A stretch of DNA of 25,587 nt from Lewinellaceae bacterium (GCA_016716135.1 JADJWX010000007.1:390001-415587); one strand, 5' to 3'; counted from the first letter of the stretch, positions 7,732 through 17,763 are shown. Numbers and translations: made by a program. The notes: generated from the sequence alone by a model not told the origin.

Positions 7732-10700
7732 CTAATCCGGTCTTGCCTCACTCGGTGCCACCCCAAACTCCTCCGAAAATACCCGGCTGAAATACTTGGG
7801 ATCGTCAAAGCCCACGGCATAGGCAACTTCGGAAACGTTCAGTTCCGGTTGGTTCAGCAAGCGGCGGGCATTTTGAAGGCGAACGACCCGGATGTAGAGC
7901 GCTGTGGAACGACCGGTCAGCGCCTTGATCTTGCGATGCAATTGCATCCGGCTCATGGCCATTTGCCGGCAAATGGTGTCAATGGAAAGATCGGAATTGG
8001 ACAGGTCCTCTTCAATTAGTTGGCGCAACCGGAGCAGGAAGGCATCTTCCGGTTGGGTATCCGGATCGGGAGCGCTGTCTGCCGAAACCTCCAGGTTGCG
8101 ATACCGTTCCTGCAGCCGCCGCCGCGATTCAAGCAGATTTTCTACCCGAACGAGTAATTCTTCCTGGTGGAACGGTTTGGCCATGTAGGCATCGGCGCCG
8201 CGCTTCAGCCCGGTAATCCGGTCTTCCACCGTAGCCCTGGCCGTCAGCAGGATGAGCGGAATATGGCTGGTTCGGGCGTCGTTTTTGAGGAGATCGCACA
8301 CCTCAAAACCGTCTTTTTCGGGCATCATCACATCGCTGATGATGATATCGGGGACCAATGCAAGCGCTTTTTCGATCCCGAGTTGCCCGTTGACCGCCGT
8401 TTCAATCCGGTATTGCGCCTCCAGGCAACGAATCAAGTAGGTAAGCACGTCCGGATTGTCTTCCACCAGGAGGAGCAGGGGTAAGTCTTCCTGGTGCAGT
8501 GCCGGAACAGCCGTTTTGTTTATTTCGATTTGATGCGCCAATGCATGCCTTTCGGGCAGTATCTCCTCAACGCCGTTGGTATTTTCGAGCGGCGCTTCCC
8601 TGCGAATCGGCAGGTATATGGTAAATATGCTGCCGGCGCCCGGTGTACTGGCAGCCGTTATGATTCCTTCAAAAAGCCGGACTAATTCGCGGGTAAGCGC
8701 CAACCCGATCCCAGTCCCCTCGCGCTTGCGGGTACTGGAATTATCGGCCTGGTAAAAGCGATCAAAAATATACGGCAGTTGCTCCGGGGGAATGCCGATT
8801 CCGGTATCCCGCACGGCAACAACAAGCCGCTGCGGGCTTTCGCTTTCCCGGGCCTCCTCAGCATCCACATCGAGCAGCACTTCCACCGTGCCGCCGCCGG
8901 GTGTAAATTTTATGGCATTGGAAAGCAGGTTTGAAATGATCTGTTGCAGCTTCCCGGGGTCGTAATCCATGATAATGGAATCAGAACTGCTGCGCAGCCG
9001 CAACTGAATCCCTTTTTCAGTTGCCAAAGAATGAAACGACTCCGCTACATACCGGATGAAATGTTCCACATTGCCCTGCACCAGGTTTACCGGCAATTGC
9101 CGGGCTTCGAGTTTGGACAGGTCCAGCATTTGGTTGATCAGGGTGAGCAGGTTCCGGCTGTTCCTTCGAATCAGGCCCAGACCAGTATCCTCCTGAAACC
9201 CGGCGCGTTGTGCCAATTGATCGGTTATCCCGAGAATAACGGTAAGGGGCGTTCGGAATTCATGGGTTATGTTGGCATACAACCTGTTTTTAAATTGATC
9301 CAGTTCTTTAAGATTCCGGGCTTCTTCCTGTTTGAGTTCCAGTTGGGTTTTCAGGATCAGGCGGTTTTTCAAAAAGGAATAGATCACATACGCAGCCCAG
9401 GCAAACAGTAGCAAATAAGCCAGGTAAGCCCACCAGGTTTTCCACCAGGGCGGGTGCACCACCACATCGACAGCCAATTCATGCAGATGCCAGCCGCCCT
9501 TGCCGTCACTGGCCTTGACCCGGAAAACATAGCTGCCCGGCGGCAGGCTGCTGAATCGGGTAAAATTGAATTTGGATGGCTCCGACCAGCGTTCGTCATA
9601 GCCGTCCATTTTGAAACTGTACCTGGTTTCTTTGGGACTGGCATAGTCCGTCAGTGCATATTCAAACTGGAACGACTTATCCCAGCGGTACAAATGAATT
9701 TGCGGCCGAAGCGAGAAATTATGTTCCCGGAGCAGCGTATCACGCCGTTCATCCACACGCTCAAATGCCGTAAGTACAAGGCGGACCGCTTCGTTTTTTT
9801 GTTGATACACCTGCATGATGGCTTCCGGGAAAAAAGCGTTGATCCCACGGGGGCCGCCGAAAAACATTCGACCGTCTTTTGCCTTAAAAAAAGACATCCG
9901 GTTAAACTCGTTATAAGTCAGTCCGTCCTCCTTGAAAAAATTGACAAAAGACTGGCTCGGAATGTGAAACCGGGAGAGGCCGTGGTTGGTGCTGAGCCAA
10001 AGGCAGGAATCGCCTTCGGTCAGTATGCCGCAAATAAAATTGTCCGGCAAACCCTCATTTGTAGTAAAGCACCGGGCTTTATTTGTTGCCGGATTAAAAC
10101 GGATCAGCCCGGCATCCGTTCCCAGCCACAGGTTCCGCTGTTGGTCTTCTTCAATCGCCAATATCCTGGCAACCGGTATTCCCCAATCAACCGGCAAATG
10201 TTGTTTCATTTGCTTGCGGTCGGGTGCATACTCGAACAACACCCCGCGGTAGCCAATCCAAAGTTTTTTACTGTGCCGGCCTGCATGCATCGATTCCGAT
10301 TCAAAACGCGCTTTTTGCGGCAAATCGAGTTCCAGGGTCCAGCCGGATTGATCGTTCAGATAGTACAGGCTATGGTGGTAAACCCACCATAACCGCCCGC
10401 GATTATCCATAGCGAAGATGCCCGTATCATCGCTGGCTGTAGACCGGTCTCCTGGAACTGATTTTATGCTTCCGGACGCAGGATCCAGTAATTGCCCGCT
10501 ATTCAGCCAAATACCCTGCGGATCCGTGACCATACCGAAGGGCACTTGATTGCGGGAAATAACCGCCAGTTCTTTCTTCGACTCCGGGTCAAGTGTGGCT
10601 ATTCCGCCATAATAAGCGGCAAAAATTTTCCCGTGAGTATCCTCGGAAATGCCCCGAAAACTGTAGTAAATATCCTTTCCGGTTTTATCGAAAAAATAGG

Positions 10701-11719
10701 TGTCGAAGGGATATGGTTGTGGGTTGATTTTTAAAATCCCGATCCGGGTTTCAACCCAGATTACACCGGAACGATCGCGAAACAAGGCCAAAAGATCACA
10801 GTGATAGGGAATTGTCCGTTTTAACGCATCCTGAAAATCATACAACGTATCTTTTGCTGCCTCATAATAGAACAAGCCTCTGTCGTTCCCGCAAATCCAT
10901 ATGTTCCCGTCCGCATCTAAAATAAAATTGTTTACCTGCGCCTTTTGTTGTTTCAAATGCCGGGTCGCCGGATGCTCCCGGGCAACCGTCAGGTGTACAT
11001 CCAGGATAAACAGTTCGTCTTTATTCAAAAGCACCGGTGTTCCAGCCGGATCAAATTGAATTCCCACGTATTGCGCCTGCGGATGCATGGCAGCCTGCGC
11101 CAGCAACCCGCCCCGGGCATTCCATTTAAAGATTGAATCGGATTTGACCAGATACTGGTTTCCGGATGAATCGACCGTATGATAGCGGTAATGGTCCAGG
11201 TGCAAACCAGACAGAATCGGATACTGCGTCAACGAATTATCCTTAAAAACCATCCCGTTTATTATCCCCGGCTTTTGTTCGGACTGGGTCAACAGGTAAT
11301 ACGTATTGCGCCATCGGGCATTTGTCAGGCCAAGTATCCGGTAGTTATCATCCCCATTCCCGGTGTTTTGTTGAAAAGACTGCCAATGGCCGGTAGCCGG
11401 ATTGAGGATAAACACAAACTGTTCACCGGTTAAAAAAAGCAGAGAATCCTGGTAAATGCCCCGCAAACCGATCAGCCGGTCCGTACTGCCGGGCAAGGTC
11501 GCCGGCCGGGGTGGGTAGGTCCAAAAGTTTCGGCCGTCGAAGCGATAAAGTTTGTTTGATTTCAGGAACCAGATCAAGCCTCTGCTGTCCTGTACGATCC
11601 CGGCGCCAAGACCGCTCACCCAGCCTATCCGGCGTGTAAAACTCAAACGCGGCCTTTTGACCTGAAGCGAAGCCTGCACACAAAAAGAGCGCTAAAAAGC
11701 CGGCGAATGCTTTTTGCAT
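7732..11719 (-). CDS. Hybrid two-component system sensor/regulator (HTCS), apparent frameshift near 11626
   Basis: A one-protein signalling system. ATG 11719 opens a good signal peptide (MQKAFAGFLALFLCAGFASG), but that frame ends after 98 codons. All the rest lies one base over, where the only start is a GTG at 11679 without a signal peptide. Skipping base 11626 joins YTPD to GWVSGLGAGIVQDSRG, the expected first propeller blade, and gives about 1328 residues. Domains in order: periplasmic beta-propeller repeats (Reg_prop, e.g. DSRGLIWF, GNIWICGNDRGLFYY, RNLWLGTDAGLIRF), Y_Y_Y domain (SFKMDGYDERWSE), one membrane helix (about WWAYLAYLLLFAWAAYVIY), HisKA with phosphoacceptor His about 819 (THEFRTPL), HATPase (SNLLSNAIKF; DTGIGI; GTGIGLAL), receiver with Asp about 1129 (SDVMMPEKDG) and an AraC-type HTH at the C-terminus. 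HTCS proteins usually sense glycan fragments and switch on nearby polysaccharide genes; the GH97 gene is a possible target (inferred). Confidence 0.9.
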
Positions 11720-12008
11720 AATTGAGTTTTGATTAATGGCAACTGCCTGTCCTATTAATGCTATTTCCGTAGTATGTTATCAGTGATTTGTAAATCCTGT
11801 TGGAAAAAAGGGTAAAGCAGCGTGCCAATAAGAAATCCGTTAATAAGGATTAAGTGCTTGTCGGGCAAAGATCGAAAATCATACCGCATTTGCACGTTAC
11901 CAGCGTTCACACGCCGGAGAAACAATTGTCAAATTGGATCCGGCTCAATTCGAATTACACGCAATTGAATTTATAACCAATCTTCTAATGCTTAAAACCT
12001 TTAATTCA

Positions 12009-12641
12009 ATGAGAATTTCGCTGTTTTACCTGGCCATTTTTGCACTTTGTTCCATTCAGGCCTGCAAAAAGCAATCCTGCATCAGCGGTACCGTACTTGA
12101 CGCCAAAACCGGGCTACCTATTCCTGACGCAACCGTCATTTTGGTGCAACAGTATTCCGGGTCCTCGGCCACCCTGACCTCCCATTTGTCTACCGATTCA
12201 ACGGGCAGTTTCTATTACATGGCAGACGACAAAACCGAAAACGGTATCTCCATCAAAGGGATCAGCAAGCATGGCTATGCCGCTACGAACGCCGCCGAAA
12301 TCAGGGAAGAAGACGACTGCCGGGAAACCACCGTCCGGTTGGAACCGCTCGAGGGCAGGCTGGTACTTACACTGACCAATGAATCGGGGACAACCGATCC
12401 GGTTTACGTTCAACTATTTAATCAATGTCAGGAGTTAAGCGGCGTTTTTGACGGCATTTCCACGACCGACCCTTACCCTTTGCTGCTTCAACCGGGCGAG
12501 AGCCGGGTCGACACCTTGCTGCGCTGTCTTGCCGACTCTTCGTCGATCCGTTGGAAATTTGCCGAAAATGCGCCCTGGGCCGGCACGAATGCCTTCTTTG
12601 CAGAAACGACCGACCCGGTATCTTTTCACCTTAAATATTAA
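12009..12641 (+). CDS. Lipoprotein with carboxypeptidase-regulatory-like domain
   Basis: A 210-aa protein from ATG 12009, chosen because it begins the signal peptide MRISLFYLAIFALCSIQAC. The frame is open upstream to 11934, with a second ATG at 11988, but those residues are not signal-like. SIQAC is a lipobox, so the protein should be lipid-anchored at Cys18. Residues about 23-105 (ISGTVLDAKTGLPIPDATVIL) match the CarboxypepD_reg-like beta fold. The remainder, ending FHLKY, has no domain I recognise. It is read divergently from the HTCS and lies 115 bp upstream of the GH97 gene on the same strand, so co-transcription is possible. Function unknown. Confidence 0.75.
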   Translation: MRISLFYLAIFALCSIQACKKQSCISGTVLDAKTGLPIPDATVILVQQYSGSSATLTSHLSTDSTGSFYYMADDKTENGISIKGISKHGYAATNAAEIREEDDCRETTVRLEPLEGRLVLTLTNESGTTDPVYVQLFNQCQELSGVFDGISTTDPYPLLLQPGESRVDTLLRCLADSSSIRWKFAENAPWAGTNAFFAETTDPVSFHLKY

Positions 12642-12756
12642 ACGCGGACTATCCGGAGGCCGGGAGGCGCTGTGTAATAATTGCGGCAATTCATTGGTGC
12701 GTCGGCGAGCAAGCGATTAGTTTTGCCTGAAGAACAATTTCAGACCAAGTATTATT

Positions 12757-14841
12757 ATGAAAAAATACCTCCTGCTCGCCTTGTTCGGCGCCTTCCTGCT
12801 TCCTTCGATTTCTTTTCAGCAAACCCTGCGAACGATAAAATCGCCCGGCAACATCAGCACCATCACCGTCGGCCTGAACAAATCCGGCGAGATTTTTTAC
12901 AAAATAAGCTACCGCGGCAAAACGGCCGTCAACTGGTCACGCCTCGGCCTGACAACCAAAGGCCTTGATTTGAGCAAGGGATTTCGACTACGCGATGCCA
13001 CCGCCAGCAAGCACGACAGTAGCTGGAAACCGGTTTGGGGCGAAGTGGATAATATCCGCGATAACTACACCGAGCTGGAATACGGCCTGGAAAACGAAGC
13101 CGGCCACCGTATGACCCTGCGTTTCAAAGCCTACGACGAAGGGGTGGGCTTTCGGTATGAGCTGCCCGAACAGCCCGGCCTGCAAACCATTCAGGTCACC
13201 GACGAACTGTCGGAATTTCAAATGACCGGTGACCACACCGCCTGGTGGATTCCCGGCGATTTCGATTCCAACGAGCACGTGTATTCCACCAGCGCCATCA
13301 GTGCCATCGACTGCACACCTTATAATAAGGAACACGCCATATTTACCCAGCACATCGTAAAAATGAAAAATGTGCAAACCCCCATCGCCATGCGCGCGGC
13401 CAGTGGCCTGCATATTGCCTTGGCCGAAGCGGGACTGGCCGATTTTGGAGCGTTGCATCTGGAAACCGACACTGAAAACCTCAAATTCAAAGCCTTCCTG
13501 ATCCCCTCCCCGGATTCGACGATAAAGAGTACGAACACCCTCCCCTTCCATTCGCCCTGGCGTGCTGTTTTACTAAGCAAAGACGCCGCAGGTATTTTGG
13601 AATCCAAATTAATTTTAAACCTCAACGAGCCGTCAAAAATCGAAGATCCCTCCTGGATCAAACCGCAGAAATACGTGGGCATCTGGTGGGAAATGCACGT
13701 CGGCAAAGCCTCCTGGGAATACCTGGATGCCGAGGGTAAACCCAACGGGCGCCACGGCGCCACCACCGAAAATACGAAACGCTACATCGACTTCGCTGCG
13801 AAATACGGCTTCGACGGCGTACTGGTGGAAGGCTGGAATGTCGGCTGGGAAGGCTGGTTTGGCCAATGGAAAGACGAGGTATTCGACTTTGCCAAACCTT
13901 ACCCCGACTACGACATCGACGCGCTCAGCCGCTACGCCCGGGAAAAAGGCGTGCGCCTCATCATGCACCATGAAACCTCGTCGGCTGTCACCAGCTACGA
14001 ACGGCAGATGGACGAGGCCTATGCGTTTATGAAAAAACACAACATGAACACGGTAAAAACCGGCTACGTCGGCAAAATCATCCCGCGCGGCGAATGGCAC
14101 GACGGCCAATGGATGAACAACCACTACCTGCGCGTCGCTGAACGCACCGCCCAAAATAAAATCATGGTAAACATGCACGAAGCCGTGCGCCCCAGCGGCC
14201 TGCACCGTACCTGGCCCAACTGGCTGGCATGCGAGGCAGCCCGTGGCCAGGAATTCAATGCCTGGAGTGCCGGCAACCCGCCCGAGCACGAGTGCATCCT
14301 GCCCTTCACCCGCATCCTTGGCGGCCCGATGGACTATACGCCCGGCATTTTCGAGGTGCGCATGAACAGCTACAACCCGGAAAAAACCGAGGTGGTGCAC
14401 ACCACGGTAGCCAAACAACTGGCCCTCTACGTCACCCTGTACAGCCCGCTGCAAATGGCTGCCGATCTGCCTGAAAATTATGAAAAGCGGTTGGACGTAT
14501 TCCAGTTCATCCGCGATGTGCCGGTGGATTGGTCGGACACCCGCGTTTTGAATGCGGAAATTGGTGATTACATTACTCTCGCCCGGCGGGAAAAGGGTTC
14601 TGAAGACTGGTTTTTAGGCAGCATTACCGACGAAAACCCGCGCAGTTTTTCCATAAAACTCGACTTTTTGCCGGCAGGTAAAACCTACGAAGCCACCATT
14701 TATTCAGATGGAAAAGGAGCACATTGGAAAGACAATCCCTACCCGGTTGATATTGTTAAACGCCAGGTAAAACGGGGCGACCAGTTTACAATCAACCTGG
14801 CCGCTGGCGGCGGCTGTGCGATTGCCATTAAACAGCAATAA
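12757..14841 (+). CDS. Glycoside hydrolase family 97, probable inverting alpha-glucosidase (SusB type)
   Basis: A 694-aa protein with a Sec signal peptide (MKKYLLLALFGAFLLPSISF). It has the GH97 plan: an N-terminal beta-sandwich (about 25-290), a catalytic barrel starting at YVGIWWEMHVGKASWEY (about 307), and a C-terminal beta domain. Glutamates at 406 (HHETSS), 475 (NMHEAVRPSG), 493 and 499 keep the same mutual spacing as Glu439, Glu508, Glu526 and Glu532 of Bacteroides SusB as I recall them (constant offset 33). These are the bases, the calcium ligand and the acid of the inverting, calcium-dependent enzymes, so an inverting alpha-glucosidase is more likely than the retaining alpha-galactosidase branch, which uses an Asp nucleophile. 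Predicted to act in the periplasm on alpha-glucans. No SusC/SusD genes are in the window. Its stop is 3 bp from the convergent gene at 14845. Confidence 0.93.
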   Translation: MKKYLLLALFGAFLLPSISFQQTLRTIKSPGNISTITVGLNKSGEIFYKISYRGKTAVNWSRLGLTTKGLDLSKGFRLRDATASKHDSSWKPVWGEVDNIRDNYTELEYGLENEAGHRMTLRFKAYDEGVGFRYELPEQPGLQTIQVTDELSEFQMTGDHTAWWIPGDFDSNEHVYSTSAISAIDCTPYNKEHAIFTQHIVKMKNVQTPIAMRAASGLHIALAEAGLADFGALHLETDTENLKFKAFLIPSPDSTIKSTNTLPFHSPWRAVLLSKDAAGILESKLILNLNEPSKIEDPSWIKPQKYVGIWWEMHVGKASWEYLDAEGKPNGRHGATTENTKRYIDFAAKYGFDGVLVEGWNVGWEGWFGQWKDEVFDFAKPYPDYDIDALSRYAREKGVRLIMHHETSSAVTSYERQMDEAYAFMKKHNMNTVKTGYVGKIIPRGEWHDGQWMNNHYLRVAERTAQNKIMVNMHEAVRPSGLHRTWPNWLACEAARGQEFNAWSAGNPPEHECILPFTRILGGPMDYTPGIFEVRMNSYNPEKTEVVHTTVAKQLALYVTLYSPLQMAADLPENYEKRLDVFQFIRDVPVDWSDTRVLNAEIGDYITLARREKGSEDWFLGSITDENPRSFSIKLDFLPAGKTYEATIYSDGKGAHWKDNPYPVDIVKRQVKRGDQFTINLAAGGGCAIAIKQQ

Positions 14842-14844
14842 TTT

Positions 14845-15675
14845 TCAGCGCGCATCAAACGCCTGCATCTCCACCCGGTAAACCAACTGGTTCCGCAAGG
14901 GCTCCGGCATTAAATCGTAGACAATTTGGCAGGTTACATTTCGCTTTTCGGCAGGCGCCATCGGCCCTTGGTTATTTTGTGTGACCGGGGCATCCGGCAG
15001 TTCGGGATTTACCAGGCGGGCATAATACAAGCGCTGGTCTTTCCCATACAACAACACCAACAGCCTTGGGTGGTAGGCCTGTACATTCAACGGGTTTTCC
15101 AAAGTTGCCTGCACCTGCACCAGTTTTGCCACGGACCCCGACGCATCCGTACTGTCCGGGAAACGCACATTCGTACTGTTGAACACAGTGGCAATCAAAA
15201 TAGGTCCTCCCGGTTGCTGGATGGCGCCGGCGCCGGTTACACGACACTGGGCGGGCATACCTGCAATGCGGCTCAGGGGTACCGCAGCAAAAAACGCAGT
15301 AGCGCCCCTCGGAGGCACAGCATCGGAAAAGGCGCGGATAATCAGTGCCGTATCGCCCTGAATAGCCAGCGCATTACCGGTCGAATCGATCAGTTGCGCT
15401 TTTAACCAGATTTTTTGCCAAAACGGCGACTGGTTGTCCACAATGCCCACGATACAAAAGTGATCATCACTGGTGTAGTAGTGCACATCCCGAAATCCTG
15501 TAGTCAGGGTGTCTGTGTTTACCGGCAGTTTATCAACCAAAAAAGTATCGGCGGCAAGAGTATAATCCGCTGGTCCCGGTTGCGCGTTGTTTTTTTCATC
15601 GGCAGAACCGGCACAGGTTATTCCCCAGAAGGCAGAGCCTAAAAGCAGCCATAAAAAAAGCACGTTATGACGCAT
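14845..15675 (-). CDS. Secreted or lipid-anchored FxLYD-like hypothetical protein
   Basis: A 276-aa protein from ATG 15675, where a signal peptide begins (MRHNVLFLWLLLGSAFWGITC). The frame stays open to 16161, but that part lies antisense to pth and is not signal-like. GITC is only a weak lipobox, so lipidation is uncertain. Two stretches (about residues 60-145, HFCIVGIVDNQSPFWQKIW... and about 185-245, KLVQVQATLENPLNVQAYHP...) have the rhythm of FxLYD domains: a beta strand, a conserved Asn, then a second strand and an aliphatic-Tyr/Asp turn. That assignment is tentative. The gene is convergent with GH97 (3 bp between stops) and divergent from pth (126 bp). No function can be given. Confidence 0.7.
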   Translation of the reverse strand: MRHNVLFLWLLLGSAFWGITCAGSADEKNNAQPGPADYTLAADTFLVDKLPVNTDTLTTGFRDVHYYTSDDHFCIVGIVDNQSPFWQKIWLKAQLIDSTGNALAIQGDTALIIRAFSDAVPPRGATAFFAAVPLSRIAGMPAQCRVTGAGAIQQPGGPILIATVFNSTNVRFPDSTDASGSVAKLVQVQATLENPLNVQAYHPRLLVLLYGKDQRLYYARLVNPELPDAPVTQNNQGPMAPAEKRNVTCQIVYDLMPEPLRNQLVYRVEMQAFDAR

Positions 15676-15759
15676 CGATATTTGCTGTTTAGTACAAAAC
15701 GAAAAGGCCGCAAAGTTCAGTAAAAACCGGCCGGCTCCGGTAAAATTTATCTGTCCGAT

Positions 15760-15767
15760 TACCTTTG
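15760..15767 (+). promoter_or_regulatory. Candidate -7 element TACCTTTG upstream of pth
   Basis: Matches the Bacteroidota -7 consensus TAnnTTTG exactly and lies 34 bp before the GTG start of pth. I see no clear TTTG -33 element 19-21 bp upstream, so only half of the promoter is supported. Confidence 0.4.
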
Positions 15768-15801
15768 CAGCATATTTTTCAAAAAACAAGAAAAACAGCA
15801 C

Positions 15802-16365
15802 GTGAAATACCTCATTACAGGTTTGGGAAATATCGGCTATGAATACGAAAACACCCGGCACAATATCGGTTTTAAAGCCGTGGAAATGCTGTGCGGACAG
15901 CTGAACGGAAAATGGCGTGCCGATCATCATGGCGACCTGGCCGACGTAAAATTCAAAGGACGTACCCTGGTACTGCTGAAACCCGGAACCTACATGAATT
16001 TGAGCGGCAAAGCCGTGCGCTACTGGCTGCAAAAGGAAAAAATCCCTGTGGAAAACAGCCTGATCATCTGCGACGACATCAACCTGCCGTTCGGCAAACT
16101 CCGGCTCCGGCCAAAGGGTTCGGACGGCGGCCACAACGGCCTCAAGGATATCCAGGCGCAACTTGGCACCGACGCCTACCCCCGGCTGCGCATCGGCGTT
16201 GGCAACGACTTCGGTCCCGGCCGGCAGGTGCGATACGTACTCGGGGAATGGACGGAAGACGAAGCTGCGGAGCTTACGATCATCCTGGAAAAAGTAGCCG
16301 AGGGCATTAAAGCATTCACCACCATCGGCATTGCGCGCGCCATGAATACATTAGGCAAACAATGA
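15802..16365 (+). CDS. pth: Peptidyl-tRNA hydrolase
   Basis: A 187-aa bacterial Pth that frees tRNAs from peptidyl-tRNAs released by stalled ribosomes. The start is a GTG at 15802, giving MKYLITGLGNIGYEY, the normal family N-terminus; no ATG fits better. All key positions are present: Asn10, catalytic His20 (NTRHNIGF), Asn66 (GTYMNLSG), Asp91 (ICDDINLPFGKLRLR) and Asn112 (GGHNGLKD). The last two correspond to E. coli Asp93 and Asn114. Length is typical. It has its own short leader with a TACCTTTG box, and its stop is 5 bp from that of the convergent glycosyltransferase gene, leaving no room for a separate terminator. Confidence 0.97.
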   Translation: MKYLITGLGNIGYEYENTRHNIGFKAVEMLCGQLNGKWRADHHGDLADVKFKGRTLVLLKPGTYMNLSGKAVRYWLQKEKIPVENSLIICDDINLPFGKLRLRPKGSDGGHNGLKDIQAQLGTDAYPRLRIGVGNDFGPGRQVRYVLGEWTEDEAAELTIILEKVAEGIKAFTTIGIARAMNTLGKQ

Positions 16366-16370
16366 GGCCA

Positions 16371-17435
16371 TCAGTCCAAACTTTCCACCCACTGCTTTAA
16401 TTCCGGTTTGAAGGCATCTGTTGAATAGACACCCTGGCGTAGCCCGGTGGTCCGGCTCAACTGGCGGATACCGGTATCCAGGTCGATCGCCTGTTGGGTC
16501 TGGCTGATAAAAAACTGCTGTTCGGCAAGGGTTTTGGCGAGGTACTCCTGCTCGGTTTGCCCGGGTGTCGGGATCAGTATGGCCTTTTTATTCAAGCCCG
16601 CCAAATCCATAATGCTGCTATACCCGGAGCGGCAAACCAGTACCTTGCTGGACATTAGTACGTTGTTCAGATCCCGGGTTGTCAGGTAGGAAACCACCTC
16701 CACATCGTCGGCGGCGTAATAGTGCTTTTTTGACTGGGTCTGGCCCTGGACAATGATAAATTTGTGCGGCATTTCCATGGCTTGTTCGAGCAGCAACTGC
16801 TCCAGAATGCTGCGCTGGGGTTCGGGGCCCGAAAGCACAACCGCCACATCGTACTCCGCTTCCATTTCATAATGTTGCATACGGGTCAGAATACCGATGT
16901 AGCGCACGTCCGGATGCACAGGTTCGCCGTGCGAAAGCACCCCGGCCAGCCCCGGGGGCGCTTCAACGTCCGGAACCCAAACGGCATCGAATTTATTGAG
17001 TGCCAGACGCAAAACGCTGTTGGCCGGCCAGCCGATCAGTTTGAAGGGTAGTTGCACATGCAACTGATGGCTAATCAGCACACTGCTCACTTTTTTACAA
17101 AAACAGCCGTAGCGGTTGTCCGACAAAATCCCCTGAATGCCGTGCGTACGAACCAGTTGGGCAACGGCCTGGTTTTCGCGGCGGATCGCCCAGATTATAC
17201 GCGGGAGTTGCCGCCCGATGTTCCAAACCATGTTAGCCGATTGGTAGCGGATGCGGTACGAGGGCAATTCGAACGTGGTCAGGTGTGGAAATTCAGCCCG
17301 AAGCAAATGCAACGCCACCCCGTCGGATGCCAACATCACTTCAACCCCCATCTGTTCCAGTTCCTGGATCAATGGGATACAGCGTGTGACATGACCAAGC
17401 CCCCAATTCAACGGCGCAACAAGAATTCGTTTCAA
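16371..17435 (-). CDS. MurG/GT28-like glycosyltransferase
   Basis: A 354-aa cytoplasmic or membrane-associated glycosyltransferase of the GT-B fold. I place the start at TTG 17435, giving (M)KRILVAPLNWGLGHVTRCIP, the usual beginning of this Bacteroidota family with its glycine-rich GLGH loop. The frame extends upstream to 17477, but the extra 14 residues look non-native. The C-terminal half carries the nucleotide-sugar site pattern (CRSGYSSIMDLAGLNKKAILIPTPGQTEQEYLA, about residues 275-310), as in MurG and related UDP-sugar transferases. The sugar and acceptor are not known. It is not the peptidoglycan murG itself: the spacing and context differ and no cell-wall cluster surrounds it. Convergent with pth. 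Confidence 0.82.
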   Translation of the reverse strand: MKRILVAPLNWGLGHVTRCIPLIQELEQMGVEVMLASDGVALHLLRAEFPHLTTFELPSYRIRYQSANMVWNIGRQLPRIIWAIRRENQAVAQLVRTHGIQGILSDNRYGCFCKKVSSVLISHQLHVQLPFKLIGWPANSVLRLALNKFDAVWVPDVEAPPGLAGVLSHGEPVHPDVRYIGILTRMQHYEMEAEYDVAVVLSGPEPQRSILEQLLLEQAMEMPHKFIIVQGQTQSKKHYYAADDVEVVSYLTTRDLNNVLMSSKVLVCRSGYSSIMDLAGLNKKAILIPTPGQTEQEYLAKTLAEQQFFISQTQQAIDLDTGIRQLSRTTGLRQGVYSTDAFKPELKQWVESLD

Positions 17436-17540
17436 AACAAGATAAAAATTAGCCAGCCGATCAGACGATCGCAACAATTTTAGGTAAAGCCGGGCGTTTG
17501 GGCTACATTCGCCTTTGTAAAAGTAAACAGGATTTTGGCT

Positions 17541-17651
17541 ATGAAAAGAATTAATTGGACCCGCGTTTTATTTCTCTGCCTGGTTGCCGGCATGTTTCTG
17601 TTGGAAAGTTGCCGCCTTTTTAAACCGAAATGCGATTGCCCGCATTTTTGA
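17541..17651 (+). CDS. 36-residue predicted lipoprotein
   Basis: A very short reading frame, ATG 17541 to TGA 17649-17651, encoding MKRINWTRVLFLCLVAGMFL followed by LESC, RLFKPK and CDCPHF. It has a basic start, a hydrophobic core and a convincing lipobox (LLESC). The predicted mature peptide is only 13 residues, CRLFKPKCDCPHF, with three Cys. Small Bacteroidota lipoproteins with a CDCP-type tail are familiar to me, but their role is not known. It is divergent from the glycosyltransferase and upstream of the pyruvate-kinase-like gene. The coherent lipoprotein design is the evidence; length alone would not support it. Confidence 0.65.
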   Translation: MKRINWTRVLFLCLVAGMFLLESCRLFKPKCDCPHF

Positions 17652-17748
17652 AAAAACTTCCCGGATTCTCATTTACCCATTCGGCCACCTATGACCAAAG
17701 TCAGGTGGCAAGCTGCGTTGTATCCTGACGCTCGAAAGGAGGTTGCTA

Positions 17749-17756
17749 TACCTTTG
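17749..17756 (+). promoter_or_regulatory. Candidate -7 element TACCTTTG before the PK-like gene
   Basis: Exact TAnnTTTG match. If used, transcription would start at about the GTG at 17764, implying a nearly leaderless mRNA and excluding the TTG at 17743. An AAAGGAGG sequence at 17735-17742 lies too far upstream of the GTG to act as its ribosome site. No -33 TTTG is seen at the right distance. Confidence 0.3.
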
Positions 17757-17763
17757 CAACCTT

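Noticed and set aside
9454..10392. Plus-strand open frame of 312 codons inside the HTCS gene
   Set aside because: Opposite the HTCS propeller and Y_Y_Y region, which are clearly coding on the minus strand.
13633..14454. Minus-strand open frame of 273 codons inside GH97
   Set aside because: It lies antisense to the conserved GH97 catalytic barrel; its product is low-complexity in V, F, H and A.
15676..16161. N-terminal extension of the 14845 gene
   Set aside because: It is antisense to pth, and the real signal peptide begins at 15675.
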